A stretch of DNA of 64,000 nt from an uncultured Bacteriovoracaceae bacterium (GTDB lineage: Bacteria; Bdellovibrionota; Bacteriovoracia; Bacteriovoracales; Bacteriovoracaceae), in contig CALHBF010000010.1 in the NCBI GenBank assembly GCA_937931205.1, forward strand, positions 18,962-82,961, read 5' to 3'. Shown piece by piece: positions 53,615 to 61,347 of this stretch (positions are counted from its first letter, which is position 1; every line of letters starts with the position of its first letter). The position numbers were made by a program, and so were the translations under genes. The notes beneath the pieces were generated by a model. It ran no database searches, was not told the origin of the DNA, and saw nothing but the letters and a program-made list of their open reading frames with translations.

Positions 53615-54277
53615 CTAGAGTGGAAGCGAAGCTATTACTGTGCTGCCAGGAACCACTCTTTCTGTTTCATAAACTAAAATATTACATTCTTTGGGAAGAT
53701 AGATAAGCACTGTTCCGCCGAGGATGTAATGGCCAAAGCAGGCGCCGGCCTTACCTATATCTCCTGTTTTCATCCAAATTTCAGGACGCACTCCATTAGG
53801 TCGATCGATAAAGCGCAGGCTTATAGGTACTTTTCGTTGGTTAAGAAAAGTCACATTGGTTCGACTAATATTTTCCAGATTGCCGTAAAACTTTTCAGGC
53901 TCGGCATCTAGAGGAATTCGCTCACCTTTAAGATGATGAAGATAGCTTACTTCACTTGAAGTTGGAAGATAAAGACCTTTAGGATTCCAAATTGAAAGTG
54001 AGATACGAATTTCGTGACCAGTTTCTCCTGTTTCAAACAGCTCAGTGTTCTGTCTAATGGAAACAATGGTTCCAAAGCTTGGTGACAGAATTAACTCTTT
54101 ATCGACTTTTACTGTATCGATAAAGGGAACTGGGGATCTTCTAAAGACACTTAAAAAAGGAACAATAACTAGGCTTAAGAAAAAGAACGAAGCCCAGCTA
54201 AGATAGAAAAAAGACCAAGATAGCAGGGCAATACTTCCCCAAACAAAGGCAGGATGAAGGAAGAAGTATTTTCTCAT
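53615..54277 (-). CDS. Phosphatidylserine decarboxylase-like protein lacking catalytic residues
   Basis: 220 residues with two N-terminal hydrophobic segments (about 10-42) and the PSD fold: FRRSPVP (45-51), then a SPxDG-like segment, an IFLSxxDxHxNRxP-like segment and the cleavage region near the C-terminus. By eye all three catalytic positions are changed. SPxDG reads SPSFG (65-69, Asp to Phe), the His-containing segment reads LSIWNPKGLYLP (94-105), and the self-cleavage LGST/FGSR motif reads LGGT (186-189, Ser to Gly). Without that serine no pyruvoyl group can form. It is probably a pseudoenzyme kept beside pssA. The ATG overlaps the tsaB stop (ATGA). Confidence 0.75.
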   Translation of the reverse strand: MRKYFFLHPAFVWGSIALLSWSFFYLSWASFFFLSLVIVPFLSVFRRSPVPFIDTVKVDKELILSPSFGTIVSIRQNTELFETGETGHEIRISLSIWNPKGLYLPTSSEVSYLHHLKGERIPLDAEPEKFYGNLENISRTNVTFLNQRKVPISLRFIDRPNGVRPEIWMKTGDIGKAGACFGHYILGGTVLIYLPKECNILVYETERVVPGSTVIASLPL

Positions 54278-54891
54278 ACATTCGTCCTGAACTCGTCCTC
54301 TGGTGCTCTAAAGTAATAAGACTCTCTTTGAAAGTTCTTCTCAATAATTGCTTTAAAAATTTCTGGGTGCTTCTGAATCAACTCAATTGTACCAATAGCA
54401 TTTGGCATACACTCACGACCTAAATCATCAATAGACTTCTCGGAATGAATGTAAAAATGAGACTTATCCACAACAAAGTCTTTTAGCTCTTTGCTAGGAA
54501 TAAGAATATTCTCAGTCTCCTCACCTTTCAGCGCATGAATGAAGTACTCTCCACGGTAGGCCTTTGTTACCCAGTTCCCCTCTTTAATTCCCAATAGCGG
54601 TAATACCTCATAAGAATAAAAAGAGTATCCCTTGATGCCTGAGAACTTGAGAACATCCACAAAGCCTTCGCTTAAGCGAAGACCAGTATAGAAACCCGGA
54701 CCAGAAACACAGATGACTGATTTCAAATCACGCACTTCAATCCCCGCTTCAGTACAAAGATTAAGAGTTTCTAGTTGAAGGATTTCGGAAGCTTTTTGAT
54801 TAGGAAAAGTAGAAAACTTGGCCCAGCTAAAATCATCTTTTAGTAGGCCAAGAGTTAAATCGTAAGTTGAATCAACGAAAAGGTGTGCCAC
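54274..54891 (-). CDS. tsaB: tRNA threonylcarbamoyladenosine biosynthesis protein TsaB
   Basis: 205 residues. Non-catalytic ASKHA-fold partner of TsaD in making the t6A modification of ANN-decoding tRNAs. The sequence VSGPGFYTGLRLSEGFVDVLKF (around residue 63) is the TsaB signature, with Tyr where Ser is usual in GPGSFTGLR. N-terminal FVDSTYDLTLGLL is the first ASKHA strand. It is somewhat short of the usual 220-235 residues. It follows rseP by 6 bases and overlaps the psd-like gene by 4. Confidence 0.88.
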   Translation of the reverse strand: MAHLFVDSTYDLTLGLLKDDFSWAKFSTFPNQKASEILQLETLNLCTEAGIEVRDLKSVICVSGPGFYTGLRLSEGFVDVLKFSGIKGYSFYSYEVLPLLGIKEGNWVTKAYRGEYFIHALKGEETENILIPSKELKDFVVDKSHFYIHSEKSIDDLGRECMPNAIGTIELIQKHPEIFKAIIEKNFQRESYYFRAPEDEFRTNV

Positions 54892-54897
54892 GGCAAT

Positions 54898-56445
54898 TTA
54901 AAACAGACGTGAAATGTCGTTGAAGATGGCAACAAATATCAATAAGAACAGAACTGACATACCAAGACGTTGAGCAAGTTCAAGTTTCTTACGTGATAAA
55001 GGACCACGGTTAATTGTTTCTAAAACAAGGAACATAATGTGACCACCATCCAGAACAGGAATCGGAAAAAGGTTAATCACACCTAGGTTGATAGAGATAA
55101 TCGCCATCAATCTAAAAAACATCGATAGACTCACATTGAATGAATCAGAGGCTACTTTACCAATAGCAAGCGGCCCGCCGATATTATTGAGAGAAACTTC
55201 GCGAGTAATAAGTTTTTTATAACCGCTAACTGTTTTAATCACTCCATCCCAAGTTCGAGAGAAAGCTTCAGTTACGGCAGCTCCAAAGCTTTCTGCTTTA
55301 GCTACAATAAGTTTTGGTCTTAAAAATTCAACAGAACTTTGAATTCCAATCAACGCAAGTTTTTGTCCATCAACTTCTTTAATTTCAGGAACTACTTTTC
55401 TCTCAACAATTCCTTCCGGAGTTCTAAGAGCAAGAGTTACTTCTTCATCCTTATTGATTTTCTGAAGCTTTTCACGAAGCTCTTCAAAGCGATAGATTGA
55501 CTCTCCGTTGAATGAAAGAAGAATATCTCCCTTCTTCAAATCGCCCTTGTCAGCAGCTGAACTCATCACAACGTTGCTGATTTCCAGGTCAATCGGATAA
55601 ATATGTGCAGCTCTTAGAGCTTCATCAAGACTTGCTCCCTCAAGCTTCACTGCATGAGGCTCATCATTAACAGCAAATTTCTCGCCTTCTTGCACATAGT
55701 GGAAGAGATAGATTTCGCCTGGCTGAAAGTTTTGAGCAAGCTCATCATAAGAAACAGATGTATCAGGATTTTGACTTGAGTAAGATAAGAAAAACTTTTC
55801 GTTACTTTCATCAATAACAAGCGGACGCTTCATCGGACTCATTACTTGCATGAAAGCATTAATGAAAGGCTCAAGGTTCATATCTACTGTGAGAGTCTGA
55901 ACTTCACCATTTCTATTAACTTTAATTGTTTCAACCTTGGAAGCTTTAATATTCAGATCATCAAAGCTTAGAATTTTTTCATCGTTGATCCCAACAAGTA
56001 CGTCACCTGTTCTTAGACCTTTTTCATAAAGTGTCGCGGTTTGAGTAACGATTCCAACCTTTGACTCAGGAACTTTCTCACCACCTGCAAGAAGTCCTAC
56101 ATAAAGAACGTAAGCAAGAATAAGGTTAGCAAGCGGCCCGCCGAAAACAATCCAGAAACGTGCCCATTTCGATTTATGGTTGAAAGCAACTTTCTTTTCT
56201 TCAGGTGAAAGCTCAACTTCCGAAAAAGGATCATCACCAAACATTTTTACGTATCCACCAAGAGGAATGGCAGAAACAGCATATTCAGTATCTTTCTTTT
56301 TATATTTAAAGATCTTTGGTCCAAAACCAATTGAGAAAACCTCAACTCTTACTCCGAAAAGACGGGCAAAGAAAAAGTGACCTAATTCATGGAAGAAGAT
56401 CAGAGGTCCAAGAAAGACGACGAAGATTAATATTTTTTCAAGCAT
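54898..56445 (-). CDS. rseP: RseP-type site-2 membrane protease
   Basis: 515 residues, intramembrane zinc protease that cleaves anti-sigma factors and signal-peptide remnants. HELGH (19-23) is the zinc motif and NLFPIPVLDGGH near residue 460 supplies the third ligand. Two PDZ regions lie between (about 125-180 and 290-355). The chain is about 65 residues longer than the E. coli enzyme; the extra length falls in the segment between the PDZ regions (about 195-275). AAGGAG precedes the ATG. Conserved position between cdsA and tsaB. Confidence 0.94.
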   Translation of the reverse strand: MLEKILIFVVFLGPLIFFHELGHFFFARLFGVRVEVFSIGFGPKIFKYKKKDTEYAVSAIPLGGYVKMFGDDPFSEVELSPEEKKVAFNHKSKWARFWIVFGGPLANLILAYVLYVGLLAGGEKVPESKVGIVTQTATLYEKGLRTGDVLVGINDEKILSFDDLNIKASKVETIKVNRNGEVQTLTVDMNLEPFINAFMQVMSPMKRPLVIDESNEKFFLSYSSQNPDTSVSYDELAQNFQPGEIYLFHYVQEGEKFAVNDEPHAVKLEGASLDEALRAAHIYPIDLEISNVVMSSAADKGDLKKGDILLSFNGESIYRFEELREKLQKINKDEEVTLALRTPEGIVERKVVPEIKEVDGQKLALIGIQSSVEFLRPKLIVAKAESFGAAVTEAFSRTWDGVIKTVSGYKKLITREVSLNNIGGPLAIGKVASDSFNVSLSMFFRLMAIISINLGVINLFPIPVLDGGHIMFLVLETINRGPLSRKKLELAQRLGMSVLFLLIFVAIFNDISRLF

Positions 56446-56454
56446 TGAAACTCC

Positions 56455-57276
56455 TTAACTGAAAATAACAAGGAGAAAAAAGGCATAGAGAGGGGCTACA
56501 AAAACTAAGCTATCAACTCTATCGTAGACTCCACCATGACCAGGGATCAGGGAAGAGCTGTCTTTAATCTCAAACTGTCGCTTCAACTTTGATTGGGCCA
56601 GGTCACCGATCTGGGATGCACAAGCGATCAAAGTAAAAGTAATAACAGTTAAGATGCTAACACTATCTACGGAAAAGTACCAAAAAACTGATGTAGCAAT
56701 AACAGAAAAAAAGACTCCACCGAGGGCGCCTTCTACTGTTTTCTTCGGACTAACCGACTCCCAGAGTTTCCTTTTACCAAAAAGTTTCCCTGTAAAGTAA
56801 GCTGCTGTATCCACCATGAAGTTAAGGATAAAAAGAGCAATTAATAACTCTCTCCAGTTTTCAAAGTAGAGAATAAAGCTCAGGCATAAAATAGGAATAA
56901 GAATCAGCACACCACTTAACCACGAAGCCTTTCTAAAAAACTTGAGGAAAGACTCTGACTTGGATTTACCAAAGAATAGGTAACCCAACAGACAAAAATC
57001 AAGAAGTAGACCACCCATGATCCAACAAGAAAAGTGGTGATTGCTTACCTGATAAAAATTGAAAAACCAAAAACCTAACAAATAAGAAATTTGCGATATC
57101 AGGTACGAGACGCTTGTTCTGGATTGAAGAGAGAAATTAGTAAGAACTTCATCAATGACAAAAAAACCGATTAGACCAAAAAGGATAAGGGTTGATTGAA
57201 TTCCCATTGAGAAACAGATAACAACCCCAAGAATCATCACTAACCCAGAGAGGATTCTAGTCACGGTATTCGACAT
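56455..57276 (-). CDS. cdsA: Phosphatidate cytidylyltransferase
   Basis: 273 residues, about eight transmembrane helices. Makes CDP-diacylglycerol, the substrate of PssA encoded in the same cluster. The C-terminal signature is complete: [22 protein letters not shown] near residue 240. The start overlaps the uppS stop by one base (TAATG), indicating translational coupling. Confidence 0.94.
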   Translation of the reverse strand: MSNTVTRILSGLVMILGVVICFSMGIQSTLILFGLIGFFVIDEVLTNFSLQSRTSVSYLISQISYLLGFWFFNFYQVSNHHFSCWIMGGLLLDFCLLGYLFFGKSKSESFLKFFRKASWLSGVLILIPILCLSFILYFENWRELLIALFILNFMVDTAAYFTGKLFGKRKLWESVSPKKTVEGALGGVFFSVIATSVFWYFSVDSVSILTVITFTLIACASQIGDLAQSKLKRQFEIKDSSSLIPGHGGVYDRVDSLVFVAPLYAFFLLVIFS

Positions 57277-58037
57277 TAGACATTGACCCCTTTAAATAAG
57301 GTAGACTTGTTACTCTCCGCCTTCATTAACGAATCTTCTAGGCCTGTCTGTGAATTCACATTTCCAAAACGACGCTCGCGGTAAGAAACATTTTCAATGA
57401 TTTTTTTGAACTCAAGAGGAGTGAAATCAGGCCATTTTGTCGGCGTGAAATAAAGTTCAGCATAGGCAAGTTGCCACAGAAGGAAGTTAGAGATTCTCTG
57501 CTCTCCCCCAGTGCGGATCATAAGATCAACGTCACCTGTCTCAGGACGATACATGTATCGATCAAGATCAGTTTCGTTCATCATTTTTCCAGGATTTTGT
57601 TCCTGAAATAAATTAACAGCACGAGTGATCTCTGAGCGTGAACCATAACTAAAAGCAAAAGTTAGTTTAAGTCCTGTATTGGATCTTGTTTCGTCCTCGA
57701 GTTCTTTAATAAGAGCGATCGTTTCTGGAGCAAGATTTTGAATTTCACCAATAACTTTAAATTGCACGTTATTAGCAAGAAGACGCATTTTTTCTTTTAA
57801 GAGAAATTTTTTGAGAAGTCTGAACAACGTGGAAACTTCCTCAATCGGTCGGCTCCAGTTTTCAGTTGAGAATGCATAAAGAGTCAGTGCTCGAAGACCA
57901 AGATCATCTGCCGCTTGAACGATATCTGAAACAACTGCAGAGCCACGGATGTGACCCCATACACGTGGACGGTAGCGTTTAGTAGCCCACCGTCCATTTC
58001 CGTCCATAATAATCGCGACGTGTTTGATATTCGACAT
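57276..58037 (-). CDS. uppS: Undecaprenyl diphosphate synthase
   Basis: 253 residues. Makes the C55 lipid carrier for peptidoglycan and O-antigen. [10 protein letters not shown] (9-18) contains the catalytic D12; GHIRGSAV and [11 protein letters not shown] follow, and [21 protein letters not shown] is in the second half. AAGG lies just before the ATG and the frr stop is 5 bases upstream, so it is translated from the frr-uppS-cdsA transcript. Confidence 0.96.
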   Translation of the reverse strand: MSNIKHVAIIMDGNGRWATKRYRPRVWGHIRGSAVVSDIVQAADDLGLRALTLYAFSTENWSRPIEEVSTLFRLLKKFLLKEKMRLLANNVQFKVIGEIQNLAPETIALIKELEDETRSNTGLKLTFAFSYGSRSEITRAVNLFQEQNPGKMMNETDLDRYMYRPETGDVDLMIRTGGEQRISNFLLWQLAYAELYFTPTKWPDFTPLEFKKIIENVSYRERRFGNVNSQTGLEDSLMKAESNKSTLFKGVNV

Positions 58038-58042
58038 AAACC

Positions 58043-58600
58043 TTAAACTGTAAGTAGTTCTTTCTCTTTAGCTTCGATAACCTTATCGATTTCCTTGATA
58101 TAATTATCAGTAATCTTTTGGATCTCGTCTTGAACTTTTTTAGACTCGTCTTCAGAAACAGTTTTATCTTTTTCTGCTTTCTTTACTTTGTCATTTTGAT
58201 CACGACGAACGTTTCTGATAGCTACTTTCGCATCTTCGCCAAGCTTCTTTACGTCTTTAACAAGAGACTTACGCTTATCTTCAGTAAGGGCCGGAAACTG
58301 AATACGAATAAAGTTACCGTCGTTACCTGGAGTAAGACCGATGTTAGCAGCAAGAATAGCTTTCTCGATTGCAGGAATAAGAGTTTTATCAAATGGCTGG
58401 ATCTGAAGAAGACGAGCTTCTGGAGTTGAGATCTGTCCCATATTTTTAATTGGAGTTGCAGACCCGTAATAGTCAGCATTAATTCCATCAAGAACGTTAG
58501 CTGATGCACGACCAGTACGAACTTTTGTAAGTTGGTTTTGAAGAGATTTGATGGCCTTGCTCATGCTATCTTCAAGAGCTGGCTTAATTTGATTCATCAT
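58043..58600 (-). CDS. frr: Ribosome recycling factor
   Basis: 185 residues. Works with EF-G to split the post-termination ribosome. QLTKVRTGRASANVLDGI and the C-terminal EIDKVIEAKEKELLTV are diagnostic of the L-shaped three-helix RRF. AGGAG precedes two adjacent ATGs, either of which may be used. It follows pyrH in the standard rpsB-tsf-pyrH-frr order. Confidence 0.97.
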   Translation of the reverse strand: MMNQIKPALEDSMSKAIKSLQNQLTKVRTGRASANVLDGINADYYGSATPIKNMGQISTPEARLLQIQPFDKTLIPAIEKAILAANIGLTPGNDGNFIRIQFPALTEDKRKSLVKDVKKLGEDAKVAIRNVRRDQNDKVKKAEKDKTVSEDESKKVQDEIQKITDNYIKEIDKVIEAKEKELLTV

Positions 58601-58612
58601 TTTTAATACTCC

Positions 58613-59326
58613 TTAAAGCTTTTTAGTAACGAGAGTACCGATTGCTTCACCGTTAACAACTTTAGCGATATTGCCGTCTTCAAACATATTGAAAACGATA
58701 ATGTCCATATTATTATCCATACACAGAGTAATGGCCGTTGAGTCCATTACAGTAATCTGTTTATTTAATACATCAATATACGAAAGTTTATCGAACTTAA
58801 CAGCATCTTTATGCTTCATAGGATCTTTATCATAAATTCCATCAACTTTAGTAGCCTTCATAATAAGATTTGCTTGAATTTCGTTAGCACGAAGGGCTGC
58901 TGTTGTATCAGTAGTAAAGTAAGGATTCCCAGTTCCGGCCGCGAAAATAACCACTCTCTTTTTCTCAAGGTGGCGAACAGCACGTCTGCGAATATAAGGC
59001 TCGGCAACCTCTTGCATATCAATGGCCGACATCACACGCGTATAAACATTATTGCGCTCTAAAGAGTCCTGAAGGGCAAGACAGTTAATCACTGTTGCCA
59101 TCATCCCCATATAGTCGGAAGTTGCTCTATCCATTCCAGTCGTTGCTCCCGCAACTCCACGGTGAATATTCCCTCCACCAACAACGATTGCGATCTCACA
59201 ACCGGTGGCATGTAATTTAACGATTTCAGAACTGATTTTATTTAAGATTTCCCCTGAAATACCAAAACCTTGGTCTCCTGCGAGTGCCTCTCCAGATAAC
59301 TTAATAAGTACACGATTGTATTTCAT
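58613..59326 (-). CDS. pyrH: UMP kinase
   Basis: 237 residues from ATG 59326, which has AAAGG at good spacing; the upstream in-frame ATG at 59344 lies inside the terminator hairpin. Phosphorylates UMP to [16 protein letters not shown] (5-17), [10 protein letters not shown] and the [21 protein letters not shown] region are the amino acid kinase family marks. A hairpin terminator separates it from tsf, so pyrH expression may depend on read-through. Confidence 0.96.
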   Translation of the reverse strand: MKYNRVLIKLSGEALAGDQGFGISGEILNKISSEIVKLHATGCEIAIVVGGGNIHRGVAGATTGMDRATSDYMGMMATVINCLALQDSLERNNVYTRVMSAIDMQEVAEPYIRRRAVRHLEKKRVVIFAAGTGNPYFTTDTTAALRANEIQANLIMKATKVDGIYDKDPMKHKDAVKFDKLSYIDVLNKQITVMDSTAITLCMDNNMDIIVFNMFEDGNIAKVVNGEAIGTLVTKKL

Positions 59327-59343
59327 TAGAACCTTTATAAACA

Positions 59344-59365
59344 AAAGGGGACCGAAGTCCCCTTT
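59344..59365 (-). terminator. UUCG-loop terminator/attenuator between tsf and pyrH
   Basis: On the minus strand: AAAGGGGAC, TTCG, GTCCCCTTT (perfect 9-bp stem), then TTTTGTTTAT. The T-rich tail ends just before the pyrH ribosome binding site. It would reduce expression of the downstream genes relative to rpsB-tsf. Confidence 0.85.
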
Positions 59366-59386
59366 ATGATTTTAATCTGTTGAAGA

Positions 59387-60304
59387 TTAGTTCTGACCAG
59401 TGATTTTTGCGATTTCTTCAGCGAAGTTCTCTGATTTCTTTTCTACACCTTCACCAAGGTTAAGCTTGATGAATTTTTGAACGTTGATTTTTGCACCAAT
59501 TTTCGCAGAAACAGAATCAATAAGCTTACCGATTGTGATATCAGGATCTTTAACAAAAGATTGCTCAAGAAGACAAACTTCAGAAGCAAGCTTGTTAAGC
59601 TTACCTTTAACGATATTTGGAATCATAGCTTCTGGCTTACCTTGCTCTTTAAGTTGAGCAGCGTAAATCTCAGCTTCCTTGTTCTTATAGTCTTCATCGA
59701 TTTCAGAAGAAGAAAGGAACTGAGGGTTCGCAGCAGCGATGTGCATAGAGATATCTTTCGAAAGCTCTACGAATGCTTCGTTACCAGCAACATCTTTATC
59801 TGCTCCAAGAGCAACGATCACACCGATTTTCCCAGAGTGAACATATGAACCGATAATTCCGTTACCTTCTAGCTTAAGAAGAGAAACACGACGAACGTCG
59901 ATTTTCTCACCAATCTTGATTGTTAAATCAGAGATTGCATCTTTAATTGTACCAGTTGGTCCTTTAGCAGAAAGAAGAGCTTCGATATCGCTGATGTTAC
60001 CATCAACAGCTACGTTAGCAGTATCTTTTGCGAAAGCTTGGAAAGCATCGTTTTTAGCAACGAAATCAGTTTCACAGTTAACTTCTACTAGAGAAGCGAT
60101 TTTACCTTTTACACAAGCAGAGATCATACCTTCTGCAGCAACACGAGATTGCTTCTTAGCAGCGGCAGCAAGACCTTTCGCTCTTAGGTAATCAACAGAT
60201 TTTTGAAAATCTCCGCCGTTCTCATCTAGAGCTTTTTTACAATCCATCATTCCTGCGCCAGTTGTCTCGCGAAGGTTTTTTACGTCAGCAGCTGTATATG
60301 CCAT
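59387..60304 (-). CDS. tsf: Elongation factor Ts
   Basis: 305 residues. Nucleotide exchange factor for EF-Tu. The N-terminal UBA-like domain has LRETTGAGMMDCKKAL; VEVNCETDFVAKNDAF is the core signature near residue 73. The second half carries the coiled-coil-like segment and the C-terminal module with INVQKFIKLNLGEG. It follows rpsB by 31 bases, the near-universal arrangement. Confidence 0.97.
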   Translation of the reverse strand: MAYTAADVKNLRETTGAGMMDCKKALDENGGDFQKSVDYLRAKGLAAAAKKQSRVAAEGMISACVKGKIASLVEVNCETDFVAKNDAFQAFAKDTANVAVDGNISDIEALLSAKGPTGTIKDAISDLTIKIGEKIDVRRVSLLKLEGNGIIGSYVHSGKIGVIVALGADKDVAGNEAFVELSKDISMHIAAANPQFLSSSEIDEDYKNKEAEIYAAQLKEQGKPEAMIPNIVKGKLNKLASEVCLLEQSFVKDPDITIGKLIDSVSAKIGAKINVQKFIKLNLGEGVEKKSENFAEEIAKITGQN

Positions 60305-60335
60305 AAGTAAATCCTTTATCGTTTAAGTTTAAAAA

Positions 60336-61127
60336 TTAAGCTTCTTCTTCAGAACCTTGAAGATCGATATCCTTTGAGTACTTCTCAAGAATTTCTCTTT
60401 CAAGATCCATATCACGAGCTGAATCTTCTCCGTTATCCTTACGAGCTTTAGAACCACCCTCAACGATTGCGTTAGAGAAATAGTCTAGGAAAAGAGAGAT
60501 TGATTTAAGAGCATCGTCGTTACCAGGAACAACGTAATCGATACCAGTTGGATCACAGTTAGTATCAGTGATAGCAACAACAGGAATTCCAAGAACGTTT
60601 GCTTCTTTAACAGCAATGTGTTCATTGTGTGGATCGATGATGAAGATAGCTCCTGGAAGCTTTCTCATATTCTTGATACCACCAAGAGTTTTTTCAAGTT
60701 TTTCAACTTCTTTTTCTACGTTAGATTGCTCTTTCTTAGTAAGAAGTTTGTAATCACCATTCTCTTTCATTTTTTCTACTTTACGAATTTTATCGATAGA
60801 AAGAGCGATAGTTTTGTAGTTTGTAAGCATTCCACCTAACCAACGAGAAGTAACGTGGTATGCGCCACACTCTTCAGCTTTTTGCTTAACGATGTCAGCT
60901 GCTTGTCTCTTAGTACCAACGAAAAGGATTGATTTCCCAGACTGAGAAGTCTTCTTAAGGAATTCATATGCTTTTTCGGCCATAGGAAGAGTTTGTTGAA
61001 GATCGATGATGTAGATACCGTTACGTTCACCGTAAACGTATTTCTTCATCTTTGGGTTCCACTTGTGAGTCTGGTGACCGAAGTGAGCGCCTGCTTCAAG
61101 CAGTTGCTTAACAGAAATTTTAGACAT
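60336..61127 (-). CDS. rpsB: 30S ribosomal protein S2
   Basis: 263 residues. KQLLEAGAHFGHQTHKWNPKM at the N-terminus and the RWLGGMLTN, PGAIFIIDPH and AITDTNCDP blocks identify S2. AGGAG lies 8 bases before the ATG. An unusually structured leader of about 100 bases and a sigma-70-type promoter lie upstream, consistent with autoregulation by S2 as known in enterobacteria. First gene of the translation and envelope cluster. Confidence 0.97.
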   Translation of the reverse strand: MSKISVKQLLEAGAHFGHQTHKWNPKMKKYVYGERNGIYIIDLQQTLPMAEKAYEFLKKTSQSGKSILFVGTKRQAADIVKQKAEECGAYHVTSRWLGGMLTNYKTIALSIDKIRKVEKMKENGDYKLLTKKEQSNVEKEVEKLEKTLGGIKNMRKLPGAIFIIDPHNEHIAVKEANVLGIPVVAITDTNCDPTGIDYVVPGNDDALKSISLFLDYFSNAIVEGGSKARKDNGEDSARDMDLEREILEKYSKDIDLQGSEEEA

Positions 61128-61150
61128 AAATGCTCCTGGTGGTTACATCG

Positions 61151-61196
61151 AATCACTTTTAGCCATCAAATGATGGACCAACCAATTAAAGTGATT
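61151..61196 (-). promoter_or_regulatory. Structured rpsB leader, candidate S2 autoregulatory element
   Basis: Two nested perfect helices in the rpsB 5' leader. The outer one is AATCACTTT/AAAGTGATT (61188-61196 with 61151-61159). The inner one is CCATCA/TGATGG (61171-61176 with 61163-61168). The inner hairpin has a 2-base loop as written, so one or two pairs may open. Confidence 0.6.
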
Positions 61197-61235
61197 AGAT
61201 TTGCCCCTAATGGGACTATTAATATAGGTCAGAAG

Positions 61236-61264
61236 TAAATAGCACGCTGTGATGTTTTGATCAA
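61236..61264 (-). promoter_or_regulatory. Promoter of the rpsB operon
   Basis: On the minus strand: TTGATC (61264-61259), 17-base spacer, TATTTA (61241-61236). The predicted start near 61229 gives a leader of about 100 bases containing the structured element. Confidence 0.5.
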
Positions 61265-61347
61265 GAACTTTAAGAATTGTTTACGGAGCTACTCGGCGCA
61301 TTAAGACGGGTAGAAAATCAATAAAGATTCTCTACCCAACCATTTCA

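Noticed and set aside
53615..54277. C-terminal PGST (residues 210-213) as the PSD self-cleavage site
   Set aside because: It lies 22 residues after LGGT, and the surrounding GHYILGGTVLIYLP aligns with the known GxFxLGSTVxxLFxP region, so LGGT is the true counterpart.
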